NCBI RefSeq assembly: GCF_022662335.1
Contig: NZ_JAKNQJ010000004.1
Location: 62,001 to 126,000, forward strand
From: Sphingomonas sp. CROZ-RG-20F-R02-07
GTDB lineage: Bacteria; Pseudomonadota; Alphaproteobacteria; Sphingomonadales; Sphingomonadaceae
Direction: 5' to 3'
DNA: 64,000 bases
Shown here: piece by piece, positions 42,571-53,218 of the stretch
Numbering within the stretch: the first letter of the stretch is position 1
Layout of the letters: each line of letters starts with the position of its first letter
Position numbers and translations under genes: made by a program
Notes under the pieces: generated by a model
Seen by the model: only the letters and a program-made list of their open reading frames with translations
What the model was told of the DNA's origin: nothing
Database searches by the model: none

Positions 42571-43671
42571 CTATTCCTCGGATCGGAACAGCACCGCTTC
42601 GCCGATCAGGAAGAACAGCAGGAACGGCGCCCAGGCCGCGAGGAAGGGCGGGTAGGCGCCCAGGCTGCCCATCGCGAGCGCGAAATTGTCCGCGACGAAA
42701 TAGGCGAAGCCCAGCATCATCCCCGCGACCGCGCGGATGAACAGCTTGCCCGAGCGCGCGATGCCGAACGCCGCCACCGCGCCCAGCAGCGGCATCAGGC
42801 AGGCCGAAAGGGGCCCCGACAGCTTGTGCCACAAGGCGCCTTCCAGTGCTTTCGTGGGACGGCCCGCGCCCGAGAGATCGCCGATCGCCGCCTTGAGCGC
42901 GCCGAAGGACAGGCCGTCCGCGTTCACCGTGGCGAGCGTCAACTGATCGGGGCGCACGCCCTTGCCGACCACGATGGTCCCCAGATGCGTCAGCGTTCCC
43001 GCGCGCACGTCGAAGCGGGTCGCATCGGGTCCGATCGACCAGCCGTTCTTCGCCAGCCGCCCCCGGGGCGCGCGGATGATGCCGGCGAGATTGCCCCCCG
43101 CGCGATCGTAGAGCGTCACGCCCCCCAGCACGGCGCCGGCCCCGCGGCCCCGCACCTGGTCCACCTCGATCAGGTCGTCGCCGTCGCGTACCCACACATT
43201 GGTGCGGTCGCCGCGGTCGATCGGGAGGGGGCCGTAACCGACCTTTTCCCATTGATCGAGCGTGGCCTGGGCCCGGCTGACGATCCGGTCGTTGAAGGCG
43301 AAGCTCAGCACCGCGATGCCGAAACTGGCGACGATCAGCGGCGCGAGCACCTGATGCGCCGACATGCCGGATGCCTTCAGCGCGATGATCTCGCTATTCT
43401 GGTTCATCGTCATCAGCGTCAGGATCGTGCCCGGCAGCACCGAATAGGTCAGGCCGAACGCGATCAGCTCGGGCCCGCGCAGCGACACATAGCGCCAGAT
43501 CTCGGCCTGGCCGTTGCCGTGATAGGCCAGGATCTTGCTGGATTCGGACAGAAGGTTGAGCGTGAGCAGCACGAGCACCAGCCCGCCCAGGATGCCGAAC
43601 GTCCGCACGAGGAACAGCCGCGCCATATAGGCCGCCACGGTCGGCGACGGGAAGAGGCCCTTCAGGGTCAT
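42571..43671 (-). CDS. lptG: LPS export permease LptG
   Basis: A 366-residue inner-membrane protein of the LptBFG transporter that moves lipopolysaccharide or, in some sphingomonads, related glycosphingolipids, to the outer membrane. Six membrane helices in two groups of three flank a periplasmic beta-jellyroll (about residues 115-265). The segment LTMNQNSEIIALKASGMS (coupling helix) is the YjgP/YjgQ signature. The ATG at 43671 overlaps the lptF stop. A longer frame passing through lptF is a shadow. Confidence 0.93.
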   Translation of the reverse strand: MTLKGLFPSPTVAAYMARLFLVRTFGILGGLVLVLLTLNLLSESSKILAYHGNGQAEIWRYVSLRGPELIAFGLTYSVLPGTILTLMTMNQNSEIIALKASGMSAHQVLAPLIVASFGIAVLSFAFNDRIVSRAQATLDQWEKVGYGPLPIDRGDRTNVWVRDGDDLIEVDQVRGRGAGAVLGGVTLYDRAGGNLAGIIRAPRGRLAKNGWSIGPDATRFDVRAGTLTHLGTIVVGKGVRPDQLTLATVNADGLSFGALKAAIGDLSGAGRPTKALEGALWHKLSGPLSACLMPLLGAVAAFGIARSGKLFIRAVAGMMLGFAYFVADNFALAMGSLGAYPPFLAAWAPFLLFFLIGEAVLFRSEE

Positions 43672-44861
43672 CGCGACGCCTCTCTGCGCTGGCCGGGCAT
43701 GCGGCGGGTGACGGCCTTCGCGATCTTCGAAAAGCCGCGTTCCAGCGCACCGATCGGCTGGCCGCCGGGCACATAGGCGATGGTATAGTACATCCACAGC
43801 ACCAGCCCGGCGAACACCGCGAACGGGCCCCACAGCGCGATCAGCGGATCCACCTTGCCGAGATCGCCGACGCCGGCAGCATATTGGTTCACTTTGAAAT
43901 ACACCACGATCATCACGATCGCGACGAACACGCCGAGCGCGGACGACGATCGCTTGGGCGGCACGCCGAGCGCGAGAGCCAGAAGCGGCAGCAGGAACAT
44001 CGAGGCGACCTCGGTCAGACGGAAATGGAATTCGGACCGGCTGCCGTTGCGCTCCTGAAGGCTTTGCGCGTGATGGCCGGCGCGCGCGAGTTCGGGCAGC
44101 GTATATTCGAGATTGCCGCCGCCGCGCTGGCGGAAGCTTTCGAATTTCGGGAGATCGATCGGCAGGTCGTGCTGGCTGAAGGTCAGCACGCGCGGCACGT
44201 TGAACCCGATCCGGTTGTGGATCAGCGTGCCGTTGGTCAGGCGAAAGATGATGACGTTGGGATCGTCGGTCGCGAGGAACTGGCCGCTGGCGGCGGTGAC
44301 GCCCAGCCAGTCGCCCTTGGCGGTCTGCGCGTGCACGAAGATGCCGGAAAGTTTGCGCCCCTCGTCGCGACTCTGCTCGATCCGCATCGTCATCCGGTCG
44401 CCCAGATGGGTGAACTCGCCCACCTTGATCGACGCGCCGAGCGCCCCGGTGCGCAGTTCGAAGCGAAGCTGTTCGTACGCGTAGCGTGAGGTCGGCTGGA
44501 CATAGCCGACGATGCCGATGTTGATCGCCGCGAGCACGATCGCATACATATAGGGCACGCGAAGCAGCCGGCCGTAGCTCATGCCCACGCCGCGCATCAC
44601 GTCCAGTTCGGAGGTCGTGGCGATCCGGCGAAAGGCGAGCAGCACGCCCAGCATCAGGCCGATCGGAATGCCGAGCCCCAGATATTCGGGCAGAAGATTG
44701 GCGAGCATCCGCCACACCACGCTGATCGGGCCGCCTTCGGTTGCCACGAAATCGAACAGCCGCAGCATCCGGTCGAGCACCAGCAGCATCGCGGCGACGA
44801 TCAGCGTGGAGAAGAGCGGGACCGCGATGAGCCGGGCCATGTAGCGGTCGATGGATTTCAT
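43668..44861 (-). CDS. lptF: LPS export permease LptF
   Basis: A 397-residue partner of LptG with the same six-helix plus jellyroll layout. It starts MKSIDRYMARLIAVPLFSTL and shows the coupling segment TSELDVMRGVGMSYGRLLRV. The two are cotranscribed and overlap by 4 bases. LptB is elsewhere. In organisms that replace LPS by glycosphingolipid the same transporter may carry that lipid; here this is only a suggestion. Confidence 0.93.
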   Translation of the reverse strand: MKSIDRYMARLIAVPLFSTLIVAAMLLVLDRMLRLFDFVATEGGPISVVWRMLANLLPEYLGLGIPIGLMLGVLLAFRRIATTSELDVMRGVGMSYGRLLRVPYMYAIVLAAINIGIVGYVQPTSRYAYEQLRFELRTGALGASIKVGEFTHLGDRMTMRIEQSRDEGRKLSGIFVHAQTAKGDWLGVTAASGQFLATDDPNVIIFRLTNGTLIHNRIGFNVPRVLTFSQHDLPIDLPKFESFRQRGGGNLEYTLPELARAGHHAQSLQERNGSRSEFHFRLTEVASMFLLPLLALALGVPPKRSSSALGVFVAIVMIVVYFKVNQYAAGVGDLGKVDPLIALWGPFAVFAGLVLWMYYTIAYVPGGQPIGALERGFSKIAKAVTRRMPGQRREASR

Positions 44862-44942
44862 GGGGCTGGAAACGCGGCTCCGCTGGAATGGCGGCCACGT
44901 ATAGAGGGGCAGGGGGCGAGCGTCAGCCGAAAAAGGCGCCGG

Positions 44943-46880
44943 TCATTCGGCGGCGATCTGCTGCTGCGCGGGCGTCGCGGCGACGGCGGCGGCGATCGCC
45001 TGTTCCAGCGCGGCGAGCGTGAACGGCTTGCGCAACACGCCGTGCTCGCCGAACTCGCTGGCGTTCACCTCGCCCGCAAAACCCGTGACGTACAGGACGG
45101 CGACAGCGGCGATCCGGTCGCCGAGCGCGGCGATCATCTCCGGCCCCGTACGACGCGGCATCAGCACGTCGGACAGGATGATGTCGATGGCATGCGCGTC
45201 GATCAGCGCGCCGGCCGCGAAGGGATCGTCGCAGGGCACGACATGATGGCCGAGCTCGACGAGCGCCTGGCTGGTCGCGGCCAGGACGCGCGGATCGTCC
45301 TCCACGACCAGGACGCGAAGCGCGGCGCGAGCACGCGGGCTGCCCGGATCGGCGATCGCGCTCGATACTTCGGCGGCGTGCGCGGGAGCGGATTCGCGTG
45401 GGATGTAGAGCGTCACCGTCGTGCCCACGCCCGGCGTGCTGGCGATGTCGACATCCCCGTCCAATTGGCGGACGAGTGCGAAGATCTGGCTCAGCCCCAG
45501 TCCCGTTCCCTTGCCGACGGGCTTGGTGGTGAAGAACGGCTCGAACACCCGCTCGACGATCTCGGGCGCCATGCCCTCGCCGCTGTCGGCGACCGCGATG
45601 GTGACGTGATCGCCCGCGGCGCACGCGCCCACTTCGCCCGCGGCGAGCGTCGCGCATGCGACCGCAATGCCGAGCGTGCCGCGCCCATTCATCGCGTCGC
45701 GCGCGTTGACGGCCAGATTGAGAATCGCGTTTTCGAGCTGGAGCCGGTCCGCGCAGACCCGCCAGCCCTGCGATCGGTCGTCGGTGGTGACGGTGATCGC
45801 ATCGCCCAGCGTCCGGTCGAGCAGATTGGTCATGCCGCCGACCAGCGCGCCGACGCCGATCGGCTCGGGCTTCAGCGATTCCTCGCGGCTGAACGCGAGC
45901 AGGCGGCGGGTGAGCGCGGCGGCGCGATCGGCGCCCTCCCGCGCGCTGTCGAGGTGGCGGCGTGCGGTCGCGCCGTCGTGCAGGCTGCGTTGCGCAAGCT
46001 CGAGTCCGCCGAGCACGACCGCGAGCATGTTATTGAAATCATGCGCGATCCCACCGGTCAATTGGCCGACCGCGTCCATCTTCTGCGCCTGGCGGAGCTT
46101 GGCCTCCTGCGTGCGCAGTTCGTCGGTCGCCTGGGCCACCGCGGCGGCGAGTTCGACGGCGCGCTCCTGCGCCGCGTCCGCGTCCGCCCGCGCAAGGGCG
46201 CGCTCGCCGATCGCCTTCACCGTGAGCCAGCCCAGCGCGATCGCCCCCAGCACGATCAGGATGCCGAAGATCGCAAGCACGCCCGCGATGCGGCTCGACC
46301 GGTCGACCGAGGCCATCGCGGTCGCGGTGCGCTCGTCGAGCAGGCTGTGTTCGCGATCGATGATCTCGTCCAGCTCGGCGTTGATCTCCGTCAGCGAAGC
46401 GGCCTTGCGCGCCTTGTAATAGCGGGCCAGCGCCTGCTCGTTGAGCTTGTAGTTGGTCGAGAGCGCGATCAGCGACAATTCCTTGCCGCGCGTCTCATAG
46501 GCGTCGCGCAGCCGGTCGATCCGCGGCTGCTGCTCGACATTGTCGTCGGTGATCTGGTCGAGCCGGTCGATCTGGCCGCCCGCCTGTTGCCACTCGTCGA
46601 AATAGAGCTGGCCCAGCTGCTTGTCGCCGCTGATGACATAACGGCCGAGCGACGCCTCGGACCGGGCGATCGTCCCCGCCAGCGTGCGCGCGAGGATCAT
46701 CACGTCATAGCTGTGCGTCTGCCGCCGGAGCGCGGCGTCGCGTTCGCGATTGGCGCTGCCGAGCGTCAGGATCAGCGCGATCAAAACGGCCGCGCCCAGC
46801 AGCGCCATCGCGACCAGCGTGATGGTGCGCCAGGCTGGCCAGCCTCCGGGGGCCGGTGCGTCCCGCTCGTCCCGCGTCAT
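44943..46880 (-). CDS. Hybrid sensor histidine kinase (CHASE3, HisKA, HATPase, receiver)
   Basis: A 645-residue membrane kinase. It has helix 1 (about 20-42), a CHASE3-type periplasmic domain (about 45-195), helix 2 (about 198-220), a coiled coil, HisKA with GGIAHDFNNMLAVVLGGLE, an intact HATPase (LNLAVNARDAM, VADSGEGMAPE, GKGTGLGLSQI) and a C-terminal receiver with phospho-Asp in IILSDVLMPRR. Signal and partner are unknown; no separate response regulator gene lies beside it. It is 51 bases downstream of spt on the same strand. Confidence 0.9.
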   Translation of the reverse strand: MTRDERDAPAPGGWPAWRTITLVAMALLGAAVLIALILTLGSANRERDAALRRQTHSYDVMILARTLAGTIARSEASLGRYVISGDKQLGQLYFDEWQQAGGQIDRLDQITDDNVEQQPRIDRLRDAYETRGKELSLIALSTNYKLNEQALARYYKARKAASLTEINAELDEIIDREHSLLDERTATAMASVDRSSRIAGVLAIFGILIVLGAIALGWLTVKAIGERALARADADAAQERAVELAAAVAQATDELRTQEAKLRQAQKMDAVGQLTGGIAHDFNNMLAVVLGGLELAQRSLHDGATARRHLDSAREGADRAAALTRRLLAFSREESLKPEPIGVGALVGGMTNLLDRTLGDAITVTTDDRSQGWRVCADRLQLENAILNLAVNARDAMNGRGTLGIAVACATLAAGEVGACAAGDHVTIAVADSGEGMAPEIVERVFEPFFTTKPVGKGTGLGLSQIFALVRQLDGDVDIASTPGVGTTVTLYIPRESAPAHAAEVSSAIADPGSPRARAALRVLVVEDDPRVLAATSQALVELGHHVVPCDDPFAAGALIDAHAIDIILSDVLMPRRTGPEMIAALGDRIAAVAVLYVTGFAGEVNASEFGEHGVLRKPFTLAALEQAIAAAVAATPAQQQIAAE

Positions 46881-46931
46881 GACGGCGATCCTATCGGATG
46901 CCGATTGGCGTGAAAAGCGCCCCCACGCGCT

Positions 46932-48194
46932 TCAGCCGATGACGCCCACGGCCTGGCCCGCCGCGCGAAACATCGCCGTGATCCGCTCGATCTGTGCCGG
47001 TGTATGTTCGGCGCACAGCGAGCAGCGCAGCAGGAAGGTGCCGGCCGGCGTCGCGGGCGGGCGGGCCATGTTGACGTACAGCCCCGCCTCCAGCAGCGCC
47101 TGCCACATCGTGACGGCCTGTTCCTGATCGTCGAGGATCACCGCGATGATCGCCGATTCGGGCGTCTGCGTGCCCAGCCGGAATCCCATGTCGGTCAACG
47201 CGCCATGCAGCGTGCGCGCGTTGCTCCACAGCCGGGCGCGCTTGTCGTGCGCGACCGCCAGCTTGCGGATCGATTCCGCAGCGGTGGCGACGACCGAGGG
47301 CGGCAGGCTGGCGGTGAAGATATAGGCGCGGCAGGCGAGGCGGATCGCCTCGAACTTCGGATGGTTCGAAACGCAGAAGCCGCCGACGGTGCCGACAGAT
47401 TTGGAAAAGGTGCCGACGATGAAATCCACCTGGTCGGCGAGATCCTGATCTTCGTACACGCCGCGGCCGTTGGGACCGAAAAAGCCCATCGAATGCGCTT
47501 CGTCGACCAGCACCATGCAGCCATGTTTCTTCGCCACCGCGACCATCTCGCGTAGCGGCGCGATGTCGCCGAGCATCGAATAGACGCCCTCCAGCACCAC
47601 CAGCTTGGCGGGCTCCTTCGGCAGCCGCCCGAGCCTCTTGTCGAGATCCTCGACCGAATTGTGGCGGAAGCGCACGATCTCGGCATTGCCCTGCGCACAC
47701 CCGTCATAGATCGAGGCATGGCTGTCGGCATCGAGAACGACATATTCACCCTTGCCGGCGAGCGTCGAGATCATGCCCAGATTGGCCATGTAGCCGGTCG
47801 AGAACACGATCGCGCCGGTCATGGCGTAGAAGTCGCGTAGCGCGTCCTCCACCTCGATATGATCGTGGAAGGTGCCGTTCAGCATCCGGCTGCCGTTGGT
47901 GCCCGAACCGAAGCGATCGAGCGCGGTCTTGCCGGCAGCGATCACGTCGGGATCGAACGTCATGCCCATGTAATTATAGGTGCCGAGCAGGATCGTGTCC
48001 TTGCCGCGGATCACCGCCTCGGTGGGCGATTTCACCTCTTCCATCACGATCGCGAACGGATCGCGCACGCCGGTGTCGAGCAAGGCGCGGCGTTCGGCGA
48101 TCAGGCCGTCGAACTTGCTCATCAGGTCGCGTTCGGGCGCGACCGTCGGCGGATCGATCGGCAGGGCCTCGGCCTGGAATCCGGTTTCGGTCAT
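46932..48194 (-). CDS. spt: Serine palmitoyltransferase
   Basis: A 420-residue PLP enzyme that condenses serine with palmitoyl-thioester, the first step in sphingolipid synthesis. It is nearly collinear with the Sphingomonas paucimobilis enzyme: His159 in ADSHASIYDG stacks on PLP, and Lys265 in GTFSKSVGTVGGF binds it. The long identical stretches (e.g. GTYNYMGMTFDP, FGSGTNGSRMLNG) and the lack of an N-terminal membrane anchor mark the soluble bacterial type. It starts one base after the acpR stop, so the carrier protein is made with it. Confidence 0.97.
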   Translation of the reverse strand: MTETGFQAEALPIDPPTVAPERDLMSKFDGLIAERRALLDTGVRDPFAIVMEEVKSPTEAVIRGKDTILLGTYNYMGMTFDPDVIAAGKTALDRFGSGTNGSRMLNGTFHDHIEVEDALRDFYAMTGAIVFSTGYMANLGMISTLAGKGEYVVLDADSHASIYDGCAQGNAEIVRFRHNSVEDLDKRLGRLPKEPAKLVVLEGVYSMLGDIAPLREMVAVAKKHGCMVLVDEAHSMGFFGPNGRGVYEDQDLADQVDFIVGTFSKSVGTVGGFCVSNHPKFEAIRLACRAYIFTASLPPSVVATAAESIRKLAVAHDKRARLWSNARTLHGALTDMGFRLGTQTPESAIIAVILDDQEQAVTMWQALLEAGLYVNMARPPATPAGTFLLRCSLCAEHTPAQIERITAMFRAAGQAVGVIG

Positions 48195-48195
48195 C

Positions 48196-48438
48196 TCAGC
48201 CCCTCAGCTTTTCGACCGCGTCGACCAGCTGGCCGACCGTCTCGATATCCGCCTGCATGTTCATCGTGATGATGATGTCGAACTCGTCCTCGATCGCGGC
48301 GACGAAATCCATGACCGTCAGGCTGTCCCATTCGAGATCGCCCTGGAACGTCGTGGCTTCGGACAGTGCGACGCCCTTCTTGTTGAAGGGCGCGATCTGC
48401 GCGGCGACGGTGTCGAAGATGGTCTGGCGGTCGCTCAT
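48196..48438 (-). CDS. acpR: Sphingolipid-dedicated acyl carrier protein
   Basis: An 80-residue acyl carrier protein with the phosphopantetheine serine at residue 39 in EWDSLTVMDF. It is more divergent than the housekeeping AcpP and lies directly in front of spt (1-base gap), as in Caulobacter where AcpR supplies the acyl chain to Spt. An upstream region of 57 bases separates it from the reductase gene. Confidence 0.9.
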   Translation of the reverse strand: MSDRQTIFDTVAAQIAPFNKKGVALSEATTFQGDLEWDSLTVMDFVAAIEDEFDIIITMNMQADIETVGQLVDAVEKLRG

Positions 48439-48495
48439 GATGGTCCTTTGCGGGTGCCGAGGCTCTGGCAGCCAAATGCGGCGGCTTTTCGACGC

Positions 48496-49395
48496 CTATA
48501 GCAGGCGGTGTGTGCGATACCATGCGGCGGTCGCGGCGAGCCCCGCGGGCGTGAGCGTCCGCGGCGTCCAGAGCGACGAGGGCGGGCGCTTCGCCGGATC
48601 CGCCGTCCAGTCGGCATGGCAGAGATAACGGGCGCGGTCCGCGGTCAGCTTGGCACCCGGCCCGCGCAGCTGAGCGTCGATCGCGGCGCCCGCGCGCAGC
48701 AACGACGCGGGCAGGTGGATCGGCCACACCCGCCGCCCCACCGCAGCGCCGATCGCATGGGCGAGTTCGGCATGCGTCATCCCGGTGCCGCCATCGTCCA
48801 CCTCATAGACGGTGCGTGCACCATCGGTGGCGGCAAGCGCGAGCAGCAATTCGGCCAGATCCTCGACCGCGACCACCGACACGCGCCCCGGCGGCGGCAG
48901 CAGCGCGAGCCCGTATCGGGCGATGCGGAACATGTCGCGCATCTCGGTGTCGCGGGGGCCATAGATGCCGGTGGGGCGCACGATCGTCCAGGCGAGCGCG
49001 CTCGATTCAACCAGCCGCTCCGCCTCCGCCTTGGACCAGCCATAATCGGAAAGATGCGGCTCGCGTGCGGACAGCGACGAGACATGGACGAAGCGGCGCG
49101 TGCCGGCGCGGGTCGCCGCGGCGATCACCGCGCGCGTGCCCTCGACATTGCCGGCGACGAAACCCGCACGGTCGGCCGCGTTCACCACGCCCGCGACGTG
49201 GACGACGGCGTCGGCGCCCTCGACCAGCGCGGCGAGGGCGGCGGCGTCGTCCAGCGCGCCCGCGATCCACGTCACGCCCTCGCGCGCCGGCTGCGGCCGC
49301 CGGGCCAGCGCGCGGACATCATGCCCCTCGGCCAGCGCCTGGTCGATCAGATGTCCGCCGACGAAGCCGGTGCCGCCGGTGAGCGCTAGGATCAC
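48496..49395 (-). CDS. cerR: NAD(P)-dependent epimerase/dehydratase family, probable ceramide reductase CerR
   Basis: A 299-residue extended short-chain dehydrogenase. The nucleotide-binding motif TGGTGFVGGH is at residues 6-15, and the catalytic Ser/Tyr-x3-Lys is in VSSLSA...YGWSKAEAE. In Caulobacter the gene next to acpR and spt codes for CerR, which reduces 3-oxo-ceramide; the same position here supports that role. The start overlaps the proB stop by 4 bases. Other functions of atypical SDRs are possible (e.g. quinone-related reductase), but context is strong. Confidence 0.8.
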   Translation of the reverse strand: MILALTGGTGFVGGHLIDQALAEGHDVRALARRPQPAREGVTWIAGALDDAAALAALVEGADAVVHVAGVVNAADRAGFVAGNVEGTRAVIAAATRAGTRRFVHVSSLSAREPHLSDYGWSKAEAERLVESSALAWTIVRPTGIYGPRDTEMRDMFRIARYGLALLPPPGRVSVVAVEDLAELLLALAATDGARTVYEVDDGGTGMTHAELAHAIGAAVGRRVWPIHLPASLLRAGAAIDAQLRGPGAKLTADRARYLCHADWTADPAKRPPSSLWTPRTLTPAGLAATAAWYRTHRLL

Positions 49396-50492
49396 AGCAG
49401 CGCCAGATGGTTGCGGTGGACCAGCGCGGCGCGGGGCTCGTGGCCGAGGATCGCGGCGTGCTCGTCGCTGCGCTTGCCCAGCAGCCGCGCGGCATCGGCC
49501 GAATCATATTCCGCCAGCCCGCGCGCCACCATGCCATCGGGGCCGGCGATCACCACCAGATCGCCGCGGACGAAATCGCCCTCGATCGCGGTCGCCCCGG
49601 CCGAGAGCAGGCTGCCCCCCGCCGCCAGTGCCGCCGCCGCGCCGGCATCGATCCGGATCGTGCCCCGCGCGGTAAGCCCGCCCGACAGCCACGCCTTGCG
49701 CGCCGGCGCCGCGCGTTCGGGGACGAAGACCGTGTGCCGCGCCTCGGTGGAAAGCGGCCGGTCGACCCGCCCGGAGGCGATGACGAGCCCCACGCCCGCG
49801 CCCGTCGCGATCCGCGCCGCGGCGATCTTCGAAACCATGCCGCCCGATCCCATGCCCGACGCCGAACCCGCGCCCGCCAGCGCGGCGATCGAATCGATCC
49901 GGTCGACGCGGGGAATATGCCGTGCGGCGGGGTTCTGATGCGGATCGGCATCGTAGAGTCCGTCGACGTCAGACAGCAGCACCACGCCCTGTGCGCTCGC
50001 CGCCTGCGCCACGCGCGCGGCGAGCCGGTCATTGTCGCCGAAGCGGATCTCCGCGGTCGCCACGCTGTCATTCTCGTTGATGACGGGCACCGCGCCCAGC
50101 CCGAGCAGCCGCCCGAGCGTCGCCGCGGCGTTGAGATAGCGACGGCGATCCTCCAGATCGTCCAGCGTCACCAGCATTTGCGCGGCGACGAGCCCCTGCG
50201 CGGCGAGGAGCTCGGCCCAGACATGGCAGAGCGCGATCTGCCCGGTCGCGGCGGCCGCCTGCGCGTCCTCCAGGCTGGCACGGCCACCTTTGCCCAGCCC
50301 CAGCCGCCGCGCACCCAGCGCGATCGCGCCCGACGACACGATCGCCACCTGCTGTCCGTCGCGCACGCGCTCCGCAACATCGGCGACGAGCCCGCCCAGC
50401 CATTCGCGCCGCACCCCGCCATCGGGATCGACGAGCAGCGCGGAGCCGACCTTGACGATCAGCCGCGCGCAATCGGCGGGGGCGAAGATCAT
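49392..50492 (-). CDS. proB: Glutamate 5-kinase
   Basis: A 366-residue enzyme of proline synthesis. The kinase domain has IVKVGSALLVD, VSSGAIALGARRLG, INENDSVATAEIRFGDNDRL and the GMGSGGMVSKIAAA loop; a C-terminal PUA domain (about 275-366) follows. The ATG at 50492 lies 5 bases after the obgE stop. It overlaps cerR at its 3' end, so obgE-proB-cerR are a single gene string. Confidence 0.96.
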   Translation of the reverse strand: MIFAPADCARLIVKVGSALLVDPDGGVRREWLGGLVADVAERVRDGQQVAIVSSGAIALGARRLGLGKGGRASLEDAQAAAATGQIALCHVWAELLAAQGLVAAQMLVTLDDLEDRRRYLNAAATLGRLLGLGAVPVINENDSVATAEIRFGDNDRLAARVAQAASAQGVVLLSDVDGLYDADPHQNPAARHIPRVDRIDSIAALAGAGSASGMGSGGMVSKIAAARIATGAGVGLVIASGRVDRPLSTEARHTVFVPERAAPARKAWLSGGLTARGTIRIDAGAAAALAAGGSLLSAGATAIEGDFVRGDLVVIAGPDGMVARGLAEYDSADAARLLGKRSDEHAAILGHEPRAALVHRNHLALL

Positions 50493-50496
50493 CGCG

Positions 50497-51561
<1,065 letters not shown>

Positions 51562-51596
51562 TTAGCGGTCTTAAAGCGACGGTTTAACGCCGGGCG

Positions 51597-52178
51597 TCAC
51601 CGCTTGGCCAGCAGCGCCTCGGTCGCGAGCGCCCGCGCGGTGTCGCGTGGCAGCCCCAGCGCGCGCGCCATCGGCCGGCCGAGCAGCGCGTCGCCCAGCG
51701 CCATCAGCACCAATTGCAGGGTCTCTTCGTGGATCGGCTTTTCATCGGGCATGTGCCCCTCGGCGAGTTCGTCGACCAGATCGTGGATCGCGGTCAGGAT
51801 CGGATCGAGCGCATCCTCGTCGCCGCTGAGGATCATCCAGCTCGCCAGCGCGCCCGCGCCGCCCTTGCCGAACGCGTCGAACGTCAGGTCCACCACGTCG
51901 CGCGGCTGCTGCTCGCCGGCGCGGACGCTGAGCACGGCGGCGCGGATCATGGCCACGATCCCCATCGCCATCCGTTCGATCAACGCCTTCTGCAACCCTT
52001 CCGCCGAGCCGAAATGGTGCAGCACATTGGCGTGCGTCCGCCCGATGCGCGCGGCCACCGCCTTCAGCGTGACGCTCGAGGGCCCCTGTTCCACGAGCAG
52101 CGCGCGCGCCGCCTCCAGCGCGGCATCGCGCGATTCGCCGGGCGGGAGACGGCGGCGGGGCGGGGTGGCGGCGGGCAT
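51597..52178 (-). CDS. TetR family transcriptional regulator
   Basis: A 193-residue regulator with an N-terminal helix-turn-helix (about residues 20-62, VTLKAVAARIGRTHANVLHHFGS) and a helical ligand domain. The ATG at 52178 gives an N-terminal arm MPAATPPRRRLPPGESRDA; upstream residues are leader. The target is unknown; it follows the acetyltransferase gene by 50 bases and precedes obgE. Confidence 0.85.
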   Translation of the reverse strand: MPAATPPRRRLPPGESRDAALEAARALLVEQGPSSVTLKAVAARIGRTHANVLHHFGSAEGLQKALIERMAMGIVAMIRAAVLSVRAGEQQPRDVVDLTFDAFGKGGAGALASWMILSGDEDALDPILTAIHDLVDELAEGHMPDEKPIHEETLQLVLMALGDALLGRPMARALGLPRDTARALATEALLAKR

Positions 52179-52227
52179 GGGGGCGTTTCGGCGCAAAAAC
52201 GGGCGAAGGCAATCGTGCAGGCGCCGG

Positions 52228-52773
52228 CTAGGCCGCGATCGGCACGGGCTCGCTCCTTCGCCCGTCCAGATCGAGGACATAGGCCGCGGACGGAAACTCG
52301 CCTTCGCGCGCTGCCGACGCCTTCGCCATCACCGCGCCCGTGGGCCGGAAACCAAGCTTGTGCAGCACGCGGCCCGATGCCGGATTGTCGAGGAAATGCC
52401 ACGCGCCCAGCCGGCCGATCGGCAGGGCATGACGCGCCATGTCGATCACCGCGCGGCCGGCTTCGGTCGCATAGCCGCGACCCCATGCGTCCGGCTTCAG
52501 CCAATAGCCGAGCTGCGGCGTGCCACCTTCGTCGCTGATGCCGATCCCGCCCACCAGTTCGGGCGCGTCGCCCTCATGCGCGAACACCAGGAAGCGTGCG
52601 TCATGTGCGCTGCGGGGCAGGGCGACGAAGGCCTGCGCATCGGCCAGCGTGTAGGGATGCGGCACGCGCGTCAGCATCCGCGCGACCCTGGCCTCGCCGA
52701 TCGCGGCGGCCAGCGCGGGCGCGTCCTCGGGCCAACTTGGCCGCAACATCAATCTCTTGGTCCGTGCGAACAC
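52228..52773 (-). CDS. GNAT family N-acetyltransferase (RimJ/RimL-like)
   Basis: A 181-residue acetyltransferase. The N-terminus has RTKRLMLRPSWPEDAPAL, the acetyl-CoA loop is LKPDAWGRGYATEAGRAVID, and the end carries NPASGRVLHKLGFRPTG, the GNAT_3 pattern of ribosomal-protein or aminoglycoside-like acetylation enzymes. The start is GTG at 52773 with AAAGGAGG 8 bases before it, which settles the choice over an ATG at 52842. The substrate is unknown. Confidence 0.85.
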   Translation of the reverse strand: MFARTKRLMLRPSWPEDAPALAAAIGEARVARMLTRVPHPYTLADAQAFVALPRSAHDARFLVFAHEGDAPELVGGIGISDEGGTPQLGYWLKPDAWGRGYATEAGRAVIDMARHALPIGRLGAWHFLDNPASGRVLHKLGFRPTGAVMAKASAAREGEFPSAAYVLDLDGRRSEPVPIAA

Positions 52774-52843
52774 GTCGGCATCCTCCTTTTGCGGGCGCTG
52801 GCACGTCCGTGTGACGGGCCGGCGACAGATGGAGGGAGGCACG

Positions 52844-52875
52844 AAAAAAGGGAGCCGGGGTGACCCTGCTCCCTT
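52844..52875 (-). terminator. Intrinsic terminator of rplU-rpmA
   Basis: On the minus strand AAGGGAGC pairs with GCTCCCTT, enclosing a second GGG/CCC pairing with a TCA loop, followed by six Ts (52844-52849). It lies 60 bases beyond the rpmA stop, a textbook factor-independent terminator. Confidence 0.85.
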
Positions 52876-52912
52876 GTTCGGTATCGCTTTCGCGAACCCG
52901 GGTCACCCTGGT

Positions 52913-52933
52913 GGGCAACCCGGCCGGTTGCCC
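52913..52933. repeat. Hairpin just after rpmA
   Basis: GGGCAACC-CGGCC-GGTTGCCC is a perfect 8-base inverted repeat starting 2 bases beyond the rpmA stop. It may protect the mRNA 3' end before the true terminator. Confidence 0.5.
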
Positions 52934-52934
52934 G

Positions 52935-53204
52935 TTATTCGGCGGCGTTCGCCATTTGCTCGATGAAGCAGAATTTGCGGCCGAGACGGCCTTCCTTGAA
53001 CGCGACTCGGCCGTCGACCAGCGCGAAGAGCGTATGATCGGTGCCCATGCCGACGCCGGCGCCCGGATAGAATTTCGTGCCGCGCTGGCGCACGAGGATG
53101 TTGCCCGCGATCGCTTCCTGACCGCCGAACTTCTTCACGCCGAGGCGGCGACCGGCCGAATCGCGACCGTTGCGCGACGAACCGCCTGCTTTCTTATGTG
53201 CCAT
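52935..53204 (-). CDS. rpmA: 50S ribosomal protein L27
   Basis: An 89-residue ribosomal protein located at the peptidyl-transferase centre. The N-terminal [20 protein letters not shown] and [20 protein letters not shown] are unmistakable. No cleavable N-terminal extension as in firmicutes is seen. It follows rplU by 14 bases. Confidence 0.98.
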   Translation of the reverse strand: MAHKKAGGSSRNGRDSAGRRLGVKKFGGQEAIAGNILVRQRGTKFYPGAGVGMGTDHTLFALVDGRVAFKEGRLGRKFCFIEQMANAAE

Positions 53205-53218
53205 GTCGAATTCGCTCC